A DNA stretch of 64,000 nt, taken from positions 1 through 64,000 of the forward strand of contig JAEYPE010000084.1 of the NCBI GenBank assembly GCA_023411035.1, given 5' to 3'. This DNA is from Pseudomonadota bacterium (GTDB lineage: Bacteria; Pseudomonadota; Alphaproteobacteria; Azospirillales; Azospirillaceae). How positions within the stretch are numbered: the stretch's first letter is position 1; each line of letters opens with the position of its first letter. The notes under the pieces were generated by a model, which worked only from the letters and a program-made list of their open reading frames with translations, searched no databases and was not told the origin of the DNA. The translations under genes and the position numbers were made by a program. This document shows, in pieces, positions 50,334 through 61,307 of the stretch.

Positions 50334-51020
50334 GTGGATGACTCCATTCCCAAACCCGACACATCGGCACCTGACAAATCGGAGGCCGACGATGGCTGTT
50401 GCGCCGCCGGACAGGATGCGCCCGCCCGCCGGCGGGACCGCGAGGCGACCAAGGGCGCCTTGCTGGACGCGGCCAAGATGGTCTTCGCCGAACGTGGCTT
50501 CGACGCCGCGACCACGCGGGACATCGCGGGCCGCGCGGGTGTAAACGAGCAGTTGATCCAGCGCTATTTCTCGGGCAAGGCCGGTCTGCTGCTCGCCGTG
50601 GTGGAGCGCTACGGGCGCGAGGAGGGAAGCGGCTGCGCCATGCCGCCGCCCGGCGACGATCTGGAGGAGGATCTGGCGGCCTTCCTGCTGCACCAGCTCC
50701 GCCACGCCTGGAAGTGCCGCGACTTCACGCGGGTGATGCTCGCCCGCGCGCTGGTCGATCCGGACATCGCGAACGAGATGGCGCGCACCCTGTCGGAAAG
50801 CCGCATTCCCTGCCTGCTCAGCCGGCTGGAGAGCTTCCGGGCGCGCGGGGCGATCGCGGCGGACAGCGACCTCCCCAACGTCGCGGCGGGCATCGCCACG
50901 CTCAGCTTCGGGCTGGGTTTCCTGGATCAGGTGGTGTTCGGGCGCTGTCCGAACCGGGTCAACGAGGTGGTGCGGACGCTGGCCCACACCATGGCCCACG
51001 GCCTCGCGCCGCGGGCCTGA
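50334..51020 (+). CDS. TetR/AcrR family transcriptional regulator
   Basis: 228 residues. The N-terminal helix-turn-helix is ATKGALLDAAKMVFAERGFDAATTRDIAGRAGVNEQLIQ..F (about 38-85), preceded by a 30-residue acidic extension. The C-terminal ligand domain is not diagnostic and includes Cys residues. The start is GTG 50334. It is divergent from the Old Yellow Enzyme gene and likely represses both through the two intergenic palindromes. Inducer unknown. Confidence 0.9.
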   Translation: MDDSIPKPDTSAPDKSEADDGCCAAGQDAPARRRDREATKGALLDAAKMVFAERGFDAATTRDIAGRAGVNEQLIQRYFSGKAGLLLAVVERYGREEGSGCAMPPPGDDLEEDLAAFLLHQLRHAWKCRDFTRVMLARALVDPDIANEMARTLSESRIPCLLSRLESFRARGAIAADSDLPNVAAGIATLSFGLGFLDQVVFGRCPNRVNEVVRTLAHTMAHGLAPRA

Positions 51021-51026
51021 GCTGTT

Positions 51027-52001
51027 TCATTCCGCCCGGCAGGCGGCGGCGCGGGCCTGTTCCGCGCGGGCTTCGGCGCGCGCCGCGCGGTGGGTGAACA
51101 GCGCGTCCGCCGAATAGATCGCCAGCGCCACCCAGATGCAGCCGAAGGCGATGAGGTGGGAGGAGGTGAAGGCTTCCCCATAGACCGCCACGCCCAGCAG
51201 AAGCTGCCCGGTCGGGCCGATGTATTGCAGGATGCCGATGGTGGACAGCTTCAGCCGGGCGGCGCCGATCATGAACAGAACCAGCGGGATGGCGGTGATC
51301 GGCCCGGTCAGGACGATCAGCAGGTCGGTGCCCAGCCCATGCGCGCCGAAGTTTCCCAGCCCCTGGGCGTTCAGCCACAGCAGATAGGCGATGGCCGGCG
51401 GAACCAGAAGCGCGGTTTCCACCAGCAGCCCGATCAGCGGGTCGATGGCCGCCTTCTTGCGCACCAGCGCGTAGACGCCGAAGGTCAGCGCCAGTGACAG
51501 CGCCACCCAGGGCACCGACCCGTAGGACAGGACGAGGCTCAGCACGCCTGCCGCCGCGATCAGCACCGCGACGCCCTGCCGCCGCGACAGCCGTTCCTGA
51601 AGGAAGGCCATGCCCAGCAACACGTTGATCATCGGGTTGATGTAGTAGCCGAGGCTCGTTTCGACGAGCCGGCCATCGCCGACGGCCCAGATGAAGATGG
51701 TCCAGTTGCTGCCGATCAGCGCCGTCGTCACAGCGAAGATGCCGAGCCGCCGCCAGCTTCCCACGCCCCGCACGATGCCCGACAGACCGCGCGTCGGCAC
51801 CAGCCACAGCCCGACCAGAACCACCGTCCACAGCACCCGGTGGGCGACGATCTCCACCGCCCCGACGTTGGTGAGCTGTTTGAAGAAGACCGGCGCCACC
51901 AGCCCCCAGATCAGGAAGGCGGCCAGAGCGGCGGCGAAGCCCAGGGTGGCGGGGTTGCGCCCGTCGGCCTGCGGCAGGGTGGGGATGGGGGATTGGGCCA
52001 T
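51027..52001 (-). CDS. rarD: EamA-family transporter RarD
   Basis: 324 residues with about ten membrane segments. FAAALAAFLIWGLVAPVFFKQL opens like RarD. IFIWAVGDGRLVETSLGYYINPMINVLLGMAFLQERLSRRQ-type text and GPTGQLLLGVAVYGEAFT are family features. RarD-type permeases are DMT-superfamily exporters of unknown substrate. It is convergent with the TetR gene, 7 bp apart. Confidence 0.9.
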   Translation of the reverse strand: MAQSPIPTLPQADGRNPATLGFAAALAAFLIWGLVAPVFFKQLTNVGAVEIVAHRVLWTVVLVGLWLVPTRGLSGIVRGVGSWRRLGIFAVTTALIGSNWTIFIWAVGDGRLVETSLGYYINPMINVLLGMAFLQERLSRRQGVAVLIAAAGVLSLVLSYGSVPWVALSLALTFGVYALVRKKAAIDPLIGLLVETALLVPPAIAYLLWLNAQGLGNFGAHGLGTDLLIVLTGPITAIPLVLFMIGAARLKLSTIGILQYIGPTGQLLLGVAVYGEAFTSSHLIAFGCIWVALAIYSADALFTHRAARAEARAEQARAAACRAE

Positions 52002-52101
52002 GATCCCCCTTTATCATGCCCAAGATTCGGGCGATACGGACGGCCCCTCATGCCCGCACTGCGCGCCGGGAATGCCGTGTATCGCGCGCAGGTTTCGCCG
52101 T

Positions 52102-52530
52102 TCAACCCCCTCCGCCGCCAGCGGTGCCGCTTCCGCTGCCGGAGGGGGAGGTGCCGCGGGGCATCGGACCGGACGAACCGGAGGTGCCCCGGCCCGGCGG
52201 GACGTTCGTGCCGACGCCCTCGCCGCGAACCAGATCGCGCGCCTCGCGCAGCCTGGCCACACAGCCGTCCGGGTCGCCCTTGCCGGCGGCGGACCGGGCG
52301 TCGCCCAGCAGGCCGCGCAGACGGTCCTTCTGCTCCCCGGTCAGGCTGGTTTTGTTGCGCCCGCCGGCCATCGCCCTGTCGCCCAGAAACAGATCGGAGA
52401 AGCGGGTCACCTCGTCGCGGCAGGCGGTCAGCCGCTCCTGCTTCGGGGCTATGCCGTCCTGGCTCTGCGCCTGAGCGGGGAGGGTCATCAGCGCCAGCAG
52501 CGCCGCCGCTGGAATCACGCGCCTGTTCAT
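52102..52530 (-). CDS. Small secreted hypothetical protein
   Basis: 142 residues. The signal peptide MNRRVIPAAALLALMTLPAQAQ is clear, so the mature protein is periplasmic or secreted. The middle is a charged helical region (LTACRDEVTRFSDLFLGDRAM and LRGLLGDARSAAGKGDPDGCVARL) with two Cys that could form a disulfide. The last 40 residues are Gly/Ser/Pro-rich. Function unknown. ATG 52530 follows GGAGG. It stands 86 bp downstream of the grxD terminator. Confidence 0.8.
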   Translation of the reverse strand: MNRRVIPAAALLALMTLPAQAQSQDGIAPKQERLTACRDEVTRFSDLFLGDRAMAGGRNKTSLTGEQKDRLRGLLGDARSAAGKGDPDGCVARLREARDLVRGEGVGTNVPPGRGTSGSSGPMPRGTSPSGSGSGTAGGGGG

Positions 52531-52612
52531 GACCGGGCCTCCTTGTCCGTGCCGACACCTCCGCGAATTCGTCGGTAAGGAAAACAGGGGCTGCGCGGCG
52601 ACGGTTCCGCCA

Positions 52613-52644
52613 AAGGAAAAGGGCCCCGCCATGGCGGAGCCCTT
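52613..52644 (-). terminator. Terminator of grxD
   Basis: AAGGGCCCCGCC (52619-52630) pairs with GGCGGAGCCCTT (52633-52644) with one mismatch. On the leftward strand TTTTCCTTT follows. It lies 34 bp beyond the grxD stop. Confidence 0.75.
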
Positions 52645-52677
52645 CTTCTCATGACGTCAGCCGGAATGGGCGGTCGG

Positions 52678-53019
52678 TCAGGCGTTGGCGCCCGTCGCGA
52701 TGCCCTTGTCGGCCAGCAGGGTCTGCAACTCGCCCGACTCGTACATCTCGCGCACGATGTCGCAGCCGCCGACCAGTTCGCCCTTCACGTAGAGCTGCGG
52801 GAAGGTCGGCCAGTTCGAGTATTCCTTCAGACCCTGGCGCAGGCCCGGGTCCTCCAGGATGTTCACGCCCTTGAACTTCACGCCGACGGTGCTCAGCACC
52901 TGGACGACGGCGGCGGAGAAGCCGCACTGCGGGAAGACGGGCGTGCCCTTCATGTACAGCACGACATCGGTGCCCTTGATGTCCTGCTCGATCCGTTCCT
53001 TGACGTTCTGGTCAACCAT
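52678..53019 (-). CDS. grxD: Monothiol glutaredoxin, Grx4/GrxD family
   Basis: 113 residues with the CGFS active site (PVFPQCGFSAAVVQVL) and the conserved WPTFPQLYVKGELVGGCDI segment. CGFS glutaredoxins bind a [2Fe-2S] cluster with glutathione and act with BolA in iron-sulfur cluster trafficking. It lies downstream of bolA and purL, the usual alphaproteobacterial order. Confidence 0.96.
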   Translation of the reverse strand: MVDQNVKERIEQDIKGTDVVLYMKGTPVFPQCGFSAAVVQVLSTVGVKFKGVNILEDPGLRQGLKEYSNWPTFPQLYVKGELVGGCDIVREMYESGELQTLLADKGIATGANA

Positions 53020-53107
53020 GTCTCTCAGCCTTTTCGATGGCGCCCTGGCTTTTGAAGCCCTGGCTTGAATGTGGTGCGGACCCGTGCGCCCCGCGGGCTT
53101 GCAGCCG

Positions 53108-53347
53108 TCACGCGCCTTCCGGAACGGCGGTGGTCAGGGCCAGCGCATGCAGCTCCCCGCCCATCTTGCCCTGGAGGGCGGCATAGACCATCTGGTGCTG
53201 CTGCACGCGCGACTTGCCCTTGAAGGCGGCGGAGGTGACCAGCGCGGCATAGTGGTCGCCGTCGCCGCGCAGGTCGGCGATCTCCACCGCCGCGTCCGGG
53301 ATGCCTTCCTTGATGAGCTTCTCGATCACCGCGGCTTCCATCGCCAT
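53108..53347 (-). CDS. bolA: BolA-family protein
   Basis: About 79 residues. AVIEKLIKEGIPDAAVEIADLRGDGDHYAALVTSAAFKGKSRVQQHQMVYAAL matches BolA/IbaG: a class II KH-like fold, with a His-containing loop as the putative cluster ligand. The start is one of several close ATGs; 53347 is chosen for CAGGA upstream. Paired with GrxD, it likely forms a BolA-Grx [2Fe-2S] complex. Confidence 0.92.
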   Translation of the reverse strand: MAMEAAVIEKLIKEGIPDAAVEIADLRGDGDHYAALVTSAAFKGKSRVQQHQMVYAALQGKMGGELHALALTTAVPEGA

Positions 53348-53485
53348 GGCCGTCATCCTGTTCCGTCTAACCCTGCCCATGCGGGCACTGCCCGTATAAT
53401 TAGGCTGAGCGGCAGGGTTTGTCACCGGTGAAGCGACGACATTCCGCCGTGCGAAGGGTTGGGGGGCATCGGGGGCACTCCAAAC

Positions 53486-53518
53486 AAAAAGGCCGGGCGG
53501 CGCTTCCGCCGCCCGGCC
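53486..53518 (-). terminator. Terminator after purL
   Basis: GGCCGGGCGGCG (53491-53502), loop CTTC, CGCCGCCCGGCC (53507-53518); on the leftward strand TTTTTG follows. It lies 25 bp past the purL stop, so bolA-grxD probably have their own promoter or depend on readthrough. Confidence 0.85.
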
Positions 53519-53542
53519 TTTCGCCGTCTCAACCGCGTCCGA

Positions 53543-55755
<2,213 letters not shown>

Positions 55756-55759
<4 letters not shown>

Positions 55760-56445
55760 GACAGGGCCTCCACCAGACCGTCGAACATGGGCTTGCCGTC
55801 GGTGTTGCCATGGAAGGCGGACACCGCGTCCTCGGGGTGCGGCATCAGGCCGAGCACGGTGCGCTTGGCGTTGAAGATGCCGGCGATGCCGTCCAGCGAA
55901 CCGTTCGGATTCCAGAGCGGGTCGTCGCGGCCTTCGTCGCTGACGTAGCGGAAGGCCACCTGCCCCTCGCCGTCCAGACGCTTCACCGTCTCCGCGTCGG
56001 TCCAGTAGTTGCCGTCGCCGTGCGCCACGGGATAGCGGACGATCTGGCCCTTGCGGTACTTGGCGGTGAAGGGGCTGTCCGTGTTCTCCACCCGCAGATG
56101 CACGGTGCGGCAGATGAACTTCAGCTTGGCGTTGCGCATCAGCGCGCCGGGCAGCAGCCCCGCCTCGGTGATGATCTGGAAGCCGTTGCAGATGCCGAGC
56201 ACCCGAACGCCCTGATCGGCCCGCGCCTTCACCTCGCGCATGATCGGCGAGTGCGCCGCCATGGCGCCGGAGCGCAGGTAGTCGCCATAGGAGAAGCCGC
56301 CCGGCACGAGGATGAGATCGACCTTGGGCAGTTCGGTGTCGCGGTGCCAGACCAGATGCGGCTTGGTTCCGCTGGCGGCCTCCAGCGCGGCGACGGCGTC
56401 GCGTTCGCGGTTGGAGCCGGGGAAAACGATGACGGCGGCCTTCAT
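55756..56445 (-). CDS. purQ: Phosphoribosylformylglycinamidine synthase subunit I (glutaminase)
   Basis: 229 residues, a class I glutamine amidotransferase. The nucleophile elbow is VLGICNGFQIITE, with the catalytic His and Glu in LGLMPHPEDAV. It opens MKAAVIVFPGSNRERD. It supplies ammonia to PurL with PurS as the third subunit. The gene overlaps purL by four bases. purS, usually adjacent, is 3.7 kb upstream, separated by four genes. Confidence 0.97.
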
Positions 56446-56544
56446 GGGGCTTGGAAAATCCGGCGTCGTGGGGGGAACGGTTCGAGGCCGGACACTAAAG
56501 GCCCCGCCCCGCCAAAGCAAGGGCGAGGACCTCGACTTTACCCC

Positions 56545-57441
56545 TTATCGGCCCTGCGTTGACGCTGCGGCGGCCTGTTCGCGCAGCCAATCGGGGAAAG
56601 CGGGCGCCTCGGTGTGGCCGCGCTGGCGGCTTTCCAGCAGATAATAGTGGCCGGACACCACCCCTTCGGCCCCCAGCGGGGCGGTCAGCCGCCCGGTGTC
56701 CAGGGGGCGCTCCACGAACAGCCGCGGCACGATGGCGACTCCCAGCCCGTCCTCCGCCGCCTGGATGGCGAAATAGGTGTGGTCCACCTCCATCCGGCTG
56801 CGGAAGGCGCCCAGTTCCAGTCCGTGGGCGGTGCTCCAGGCCGGCAGCAGGTCGGCGCGGGCGCGGATGGTGATGACCGTCTGGCGGGTCAGGTCGGCGG
56901 GGCTGCGCAGAGTTTCCAGCCCCGGCAGGGACGGGCTGCACACCGGCACGCAGCGCTCCCGCATCAGGGGGAGCGGCCTCAGCCCGGCGAAATGGGCGGG
57001 GTCGCGGCGGATGGCGTAGTCGAAGGGCCGGCTGGTGTCGATCGGGCCGGGTGTGGTGGACAGCGACACCTCCAGATCGGGAAAGCGCCGCTGGAACAGG
57101 GGCAGGCGGGGCAGCAGCCAATGCATGGCGAAGGTCGGGATGCAGTCCACCCGCAACGTCCGCCGCCCGCCGCCGTCCAGAAGGGTGTCGGTCGCCTGCT
57201 GGATCTCGGTGAACAGGTCGGCGATGCGGGTGAAGTAGCGGGCGCCGGCCTCGGTCAGCCGCACCTGCCGCTGGCTGCGGTCGAACAGGGGGATGCCGAG
57301 GAAGAGTTCCAGGCTGCGGATCTGGCGGCTGACCGCGCCGGGGGTGACGTTCAGCTCCTCCGCGGCGAGGCGGAAGCTGGAATGGCGGGCGGCGGCGACG
57401 AAGGCGCGCAGGGCGTTCAGCGGCGGAAAGCGGGACGGCAT
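56545..57441 (-). CDS. LysR-family transcriptional regulator (GcvA-like)
   Basis: 298 residues. The N-terminal helix-turn-helix is LRAFVAAARHSSFRLAAEELNVTPGAVSRQI, and the effector domain includes LPLFQRRFPDLEVSLSTTP. It resembles GcvA-type LysR proteins. ATG 57441 is preferred over the upstream TTG 57459. It is divergent from an MFS transporter and is preceded directly by a 21-bp palindrome, so it likely controls itself and the transporter. Effector unknown. Confidence 0.9.
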   Translation of the reverse strand: MPSRFPPLNALRAFVAAARHSSFRLAAEELNVTPGAVSRQIRSLELFLGIPLFDRSQRQVRLTEAGARYFTRIADLFTEIQQATDTLLDGGGRRTLRVDCIPTFAMHWLLPRLPLFQRRFPDLEVSLSTTPGPIDTSRPFDYAIRRDPAHFAGLRPLPLMRERCVPVCSPSLPGLETLRSPADLTRQTVITIRARADLLPAWSTAHGLELGAFRSRMEVDHTYFAIQAAEDGLGVAIVPRLFVERPLDTGRLTAPLGAEGVVSGHYYLLESRQRGHTEAPAFPDWLREQAAAASTQGR

Positions 57442-57462
57442 CCGTTGAGTTTTTCTCAACGG
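57442..57462. promoter_or_regulatory. Palindrome at the LysR start, candidate operator
   Basis: CCGTTGAG and its complement CTCAACGG, separated by TTTTT. The palindrome occupies bases -1 to -21 of the LysR gene, overlapping its ribosome-binding region, and is 83 bp from the divergent MFS start. It could be the regulator's binding site or an RNA hairpin that lowers translation. Confidence 0.65.
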
Positions 57463-57544
57463 TCGGCGGAAGACAAGTCGTTTGTCGCTTTCCTACCGGC
57501 TGGCTAGGGTGCCTCCCGCTTTTCCATCCGTCCCCTGGATCTTC

Positions 57545-58720
57545 ATGTCGCACATCACCCCACGGCTGGTCTGGCTTCTTGGCGTCTCGCAGCTTTTGTG
57601 CTGGGGGATTTCCTATTACCTGATCGCGATCTTCGGGAATCCCATGGCCGCCGATCTGGGGATGAGCCTGCCGGTGGCCTTCGGCGGCTTCACGGCGGCG
57701 TTGCTGGTGATGGGGATGGTGTCGGGCAGCGTCGGGCGGGCCATCGACCGTTGGGGCGGGCGCCCGGTGATGGTCGCGGGCTCGCTGCTGACGGCGGTCG
57801 GGTGCCTGGGGCTGGCGTCCTCCACGGGGCTGGTCAGCTATTACGCCTCCTGGCTGGTGCTGGGCCTTGCCATGCGGGCGAGCCTGTACGAGGCGGCCTT
57901 CGCCGCGCTGGCCCGGCTGGGCGGCCCGCAGGCGCGGCGGCCCATCGCGCAGATCACGCTGCTCGGCGGGCTGGCCTCCACGGTGCTGTGGCCGGTGGGG
58001 CAGGCCATGGCCGACGCCTGGGGCTGGCGCGGCGCGCTGGTCGCCTATGCCGTGATCGCCCTCCTGACCATCCCCCTGCACGCCGCCATTCCCTCCGACC
58101 GCTATGTGCGGGAGCCGGGACCCGCGGGCGCCACGCCGTCCGGAACGGCGGACCCGCAACGGCGGAGCTGGGTCGCGCCGGTGTTCTACATGGTGATGAC
58201 CACGGTGGTGGGAGTGCTGACCTCGGCCATGTCGGCGCACATGATCGGCATTCTGGTCGGGCTGGGGGCGGCGCCCGCGGCGGCGGTGTGGATTTCCACG
58301 ATCCGTGGTCTCGGCCAGTCCTCGGCCCGGCTGTGCGAGGTGCTGTTCGGCGCCCGGCTGCACCCTGCCTCCCTGGCTCTTCTCTCCTGCGGCCTGCTGC
58401 TGCCCGGTTTCCTGGTCGGGCTGTGGAGCGGGGAGGCGGTGGCCGCCGGAGTCGCCTTTTCCCTGCTGTTCGGGGCGGGCGCCGGGCTGGGAACCATCGT
58501 GCGCGGCACGCTGCCGCTGGTGCTGTTCGATCCGCTGAGCTATGGCCGGACGGTCGGGCGGCTGCTGATGCCCAGCTTCTACGCCGCCGCCCTGGCGCCC
58601 ATGGGCTATGCGGTCATCATCGAACGGGCGGGGGAGTCGGCGGCCCTTCTGATTTCCGGGGTCCTGGCGCTGGTCGCGGTGGCGGCGGCGGGCGTGCTGT
58701 GGGCGTCCTGCCGCCGCTGA
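57545..58720 (+). CDS. Major facilitator superfamily transporter
   Basis: 391 residues with 12 predicted membrane segments. GRAIDRWGGRPVMVAGSLL is the cytoplasmic loop 2-3 motif of MFS permeases, with a central charged loop (SDRYVREPGPAGATPSG..). Substrate unknown. ATG 57545 is chosen; an in-frame ATG at 57482 is less likely. It is divergent from the LysR gene, 104 bp apart, which suggests it is the regulated target. Confidence 0.88.
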   Translation: MSHITPRLVWLLGVSQLLCWGISYYLIAIFGNPMAADLGMSLPVAFGGFTAALLVMGMVSGSVGRAIDRWGGRPVMVAGSLLTAVGCLGLASSTGLVSYYASWLVLGLAMRASLYEAAFAALARLGGPQARRPIAQITLLGGLASTVLWPVGQAMADAWGWRGALVAYAVIALLTIPLHAAIPSDRYVREPGPAGATPSGTADPQRRSWVAPVFYMVMTTVVGVLTSAMSAHMIGILVGLGAAPAAAVWISTIRGLGQSSARLCEVLFGARLHPASLALLSCGLLLPGFLVGLWSGEAVAAGVAFSLLFGAGAGLGTIVRGTLPLVLFDPLSYGRTVGRLLMPSFYAAALAPMGYAVIIERAGESAALLISGVLALVAVAAAGVLWASCRR

Positions 58721-58736
58721 GCGGCCAGCCACCCCC

Positions 58737-59426
58737 TCAGTCGCCGCCGCTCAACCGCTTGGACCAGTCTTCGACACCCTGCGCCAGCCGGCGTTCGGCG
58801 AGCGTGCGCCAGGCCTGGGCCAGCACCGGCAGGGCGGCCATCTCCGCCAGCGCCTCGCGGTTCAGGGTGTCCACATAGAGAACGTGCAGCAGCCGGGTGA
58901 GCGGCCACTGCGGATAGGGGCGCTCCACCAGGGTCAGCCGGTCGCCGGGGCCGATCTCGCCCGGTTCCGGCACGCGATAGTACCAGCCGGTGCGCCCGGT
59001 GGTCTGCACCCGCTTCGCCATGTCGGGTACGCCGAAGCGGTGGTTCAGCTTCCAGCAGGGTTGGCGGCCCTGGGCGACCTCCAGCAGGGCGGTGCCGGCG
59101 CGGAAGCGGTCGCCGACGCAGACGTCGGCCTCGGTCAGGCCCAGCGTGGCGATGTTCTCTCCGAAGGCGCCGGGCTGGCCGAGAAGGGGCGCGTCGCCGC
59201 CCAGTTCCTCCCGCCACGCGGCGTGGTGGTCCAGAGGGTAGTGGTGGACGGCCTTGTCCGGCCCGCCGTGGACGCGGCGGTCGGCCTGCTCGTCTTCCAG
59301 GAAGCCTTCGGGGCCGACCGGACGGGGGCCGTCCACCGGGGACTTGGCGATGGCGCTGGTCCGTCCCGGCGGGCCGAAGGGAGCGGCTTTTCCGACGAGG
59401 ACGGCGCTGATCGTGGTCTCTATCAC
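58737..59426 (-). CDS. MOSC-domain protein, YiiM-like
   Basis: 229 residues. The segments DRRVHGGPDKAVHHY, FGENIATLGLTEADVCVGDRF and QGRQPCWKLNHRFG are typical of MOSC proteins of the YiiM type, which use a Cys in the cofactor pocket to reduce N-hydroxylated substrates via molybdenum cofactor. The C-terminus is a helical dimerisation region. GTG 59426 overlaps the upstream stop as GTGA, so it is translated with the DNA glycosylase gene. Confidence 0.85.
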   Translation of the reverse strand: MIETTISAVLVGKAAPFGPPGRTSAIAKSPVDGPRPVGPEGFLEDEQADRRVHGGPDKAVHHYPLDHHAAWREELGGDAPLLGQPGAFGENIATLGLTEADVCVGDRFRAGTALLEVAQGRQPCWKLNHRFGVPDMAKRVQTTGRTGWYYRVPEPGEIGPGDRLTLVERPYPQWPLTRLLHVLYVDTLNREALAEMAALPVLAQAWRTLAERRLAQGVEDWSKRLSGGD

Positions 59427-60061
59427 AGGATCACCCCGGTATTCTTTTTCGCCTGCATTGCCGCGGCCTGATTCTGGAGCGCGACATAGTGGTGCCACAC
59501 CAGCTTCGCGGCAAGGCTGCGGTGCGGGCGCCAGGGTTCGGCCACCGCCAGAAGCTGCGCCGGGGTCGGCTTCTCCGCCCAGCCCTTCAGCCGCTGCACG
59601 CCCAATTGAATGGCAAGGTCGCCCACCGGCCAGATGTCGGGCCGTCCGAGCGCCATCATCAGGTAGATCTCGGCTGTCCAGCGTCCGATACCCTTCAGCG
59701 CGACCAGGGCCGCCACGGCCTCGTCGTCGTCCATGGCGTGGATGGCGTCGAAGTCCAGCCGCCCGTCCGCGATGGTCCGGGCCAGCCCGCGGGCGTAGCC
59801 GATCTTCTGGCGCGACAGGCCGCAGGCCCGCAAATCCTCGTCCGCCAGGGCCAGGATGGCGTCGGGCGTCACCTCGCCCACCATGCCCTGGAGCTTCGCC
59901 CACAGCGCCGCGGCGACCTTGGTGGAAAGCTGCTGTTCGATGATCAGGCAGAGCAGGCCGGGAAAGCCTCCGGGACGGCTGAAGTCGCGGATCGACGGCC
60001 CGCCGACGCGCAGGGATTCGGCGAAGATGGGGTCGAGGGCGGTGAGATGCTCGATGCTCAT
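59423..60061 (-). CDS. DNA-3-methyladenine glycosylase II family (AlkA-like)
   Basis: 212 residues with a HhH-GPD fold. IIEQQLSTKVAAALWAKL, the helix-hairpin-helix LVALKGIGRWTAEIYLM and catalytic Asp in WPVGDLAIQLG are typical. Removes alkylated purines from DNA. It lacks the N-terminal domain of E. coli AlkA, as in many bacterial short forms. No ribosome-binding site is visible at ATG 60061, and a strong terminator hairpin ends just 9 bp upstream, so the transcript start or the true start codon is uncertain. Confidence 0.85.
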   Translation of the reverse strand: MSIEHLTALDPIFAESLRVGGPSIRDFSRPGGFPGLLCLIIEQQLSTKVAAALWAKLQGMVGEVTPDAILALADEDLRACGLSRQKIGYARGLARTIADGRLDFDAIHAMDDDEAVAALVALKGIGRWTAEIYLMMALGRPDIWPVGDLAIQLGVQRLKGWAEKPTPAQLLAVAEPWRPHRSLAAKLVWHHYVALQNQAAAMQAKKNTGVIL

Positions 60062-60070
60062 GGTCGTACG

Positions 60071-60110
60071 AAAATGGGGGATGCGCAACGCCTGCGCATC
60101 CCCCATTTTT
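60071..60110 (-). terminator. Strong hairpin terminator after purS
   Basis: AAAATGGGGGATGCGCA (60071-60087), loop ACGCC, and the perfect 17-bp complement (60093-60109). It lies 29 bp after the purS stop. On the leftward strand the stem ends in TTTT, so it should stop purC-purS transcripts. Confidence 0.85.
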
Positions 60111-60138
60111 CGCCGGTCCGATTGGAACGGGCGTGGCC

Positions 60139-60381
60139 TCAGGCCACCAGCTCGATCGCGTAGTCTTCGATCACGGTGTTGGCCAGCAGCTTGTTGCACA
60201 TGGCCTCGACCTCCTTGCGGGCGGCGGCCTCGTCGGTGCTCTTGAGCTGAAGCTCGATGACCTTGCCGGCGCGGACGTCCTCGACGCCGTCGAAGCCCAG
60301 CGTGTGCAGCGCGTGCGCGATGGCCTTGCCCTGGGGGTCGAGAACGCCGCGCTTGAGGGTGACGTGAACCTTCGCCTTCAT
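60139..60381 (-). CDS. purS: Phosphoribosylformylglycinamidine synthase subunit PurS
   Basis: 80 residues. MKAKVHVTLKRGVLDPQGKA, IAHALHTLGFDGVEDVRAGK and CNKLLANTVIEDYAIEL are the family signature. PurS bridges PurQ and PurL in the FGAM synthase complex. It follows purC by 43 bp, and a strong terminator ends the unit, so purQ-purL must be transcribed separately. Confidence 0.97.
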   Translation of the reverse strand: MKAKVHVTLKRGVLDPQGKAIAHALHTLGFDGVEDVRAGKVIELQLKSTDEAAARKEVEAMCNKLLANTVIEDYAIELVA

Positions 60382-60424
60382 CGGATGTCCGCTCGCTTGA
60401 TGGTGCTGATGGATAAGGGAAAAC

Positions 60425-61189
60425 TTACTGGACCGTCTTGGGGCCCTTGACGTCCACCGGGCCGCCTTCGGGCAGGATGCCGAGGCGCCGGGCGACCTCC
60501 TGGTACGCCTCCTCGACCTTGCCGAGATCCTGGCGGAAGCGGTCCTTGTCCAGCTTCTCGTTGGTCTTGATGTCCCACAGGCGGCAGTTGTCGGGGCTGA
60601 TCTCGTCGGCGAGCACGATGCGCATCTCCTCGTTCTCCCACAGCCGGCCGAACTCCAGCTTGAAGTCCACCAGCCGCAGGCCGATGCCGAGGAAGAGACC
60701 CGACAGATAGTCGTTCACGCGCAGGCTGAGCGCCACCATGTCGTCGAGGTCCTGCGGAGCCGCCCAGCCGAAGGCCGTGATGTGCTCCTCCGTGACCATC
60801 GGATTGTTCAGCTCGTCGGACTTGTAATAGTACTCGATGATCGAGCGCGGCAGCGGGGTCCCCTCCGGGATGCCGAAGCGCTTGGACAGCGAACCGGCGG
60901 CGGTGTTGCGCACGACCAGCTCGATGGGGATGATCTCGACCTCGCGAACCAGCTGCTCGCGCATGTTCAGGCGGCGCACGAAATGCGTCGGCACGCCGAT
61001 TTCCGACAAACGGCTCATCAGGTATTCGGAGATGCGGTTGTTCAGCACCCCCTTGCCGGTGATGATGCCCTTCTTCTGGTTGTTGAAGGCGGTCGCGTCG
61101 TCCTTGAAGTACTGCACCAGCGTGCCCGGCTCCGGCCCTTCGAACAGGACCTTCGCCTTGCCTTCGTAGATGCGCCGACGTCGTGTCAT
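60425..61189 (-). CDS. purC: SAICAR synthase
   Basis: 254 residues. Joins CAIR and aspartate with ATP. IYEGKAKVLFEGPEPGTLVQYFKDDATAFN, NNRISEYLM and VDFKLEFGRLW are typical, as is the DEISPDNCRLWD substrate loop. ATG 61189 opens MTRRRRIYEGKAK; the longer upstream frame is non-coding. It is the first gene of purC-purS. Confidence 0.97.
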   Translation of the reverse strand: MTRRRRIYEGKAKVLFEGPEPGTLVQYFKDDATAFNNQKKGIITGKGVLNNRISEYLMSRLSEIGVPTHFVRRLNMREQLVREVEIIPIELVVRNTAAGSLSKRFGIPEGTPLPRSIIEYYYKSDELNNPMVTEEHITAFGWAAPQDLDDMVALSLRVNDYLSGLFLGIGLRLVDFKLEFGRLWENEEMRIVLADEISPDNCRLWDIKTNEKLDKDRFRQDLGKVEEAYQEVARRLGILPEGGPVDVKGPKTVQ

Positions 61190-61307
61190 GAGAGATCGTC
61201 CAAAAACGTGTAGCCTGGGCTGGCGGGTGACCGGTCCAGGGGATATGCACGAGTGATATAGCAAGCTGGCCCAGGGAACACAATGCGCGGGGGGCGCGGG
61301 GGCGGCT

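Noticed and set aside
56495..58732. A 745-codon - strand frame over purQ upstream DNA, the LysR gene and the MFS gene
   Set aside because: It overlaps two well-supported genes in other frames; the translation is Gln/His/Arg/Pro-rich without motifs.
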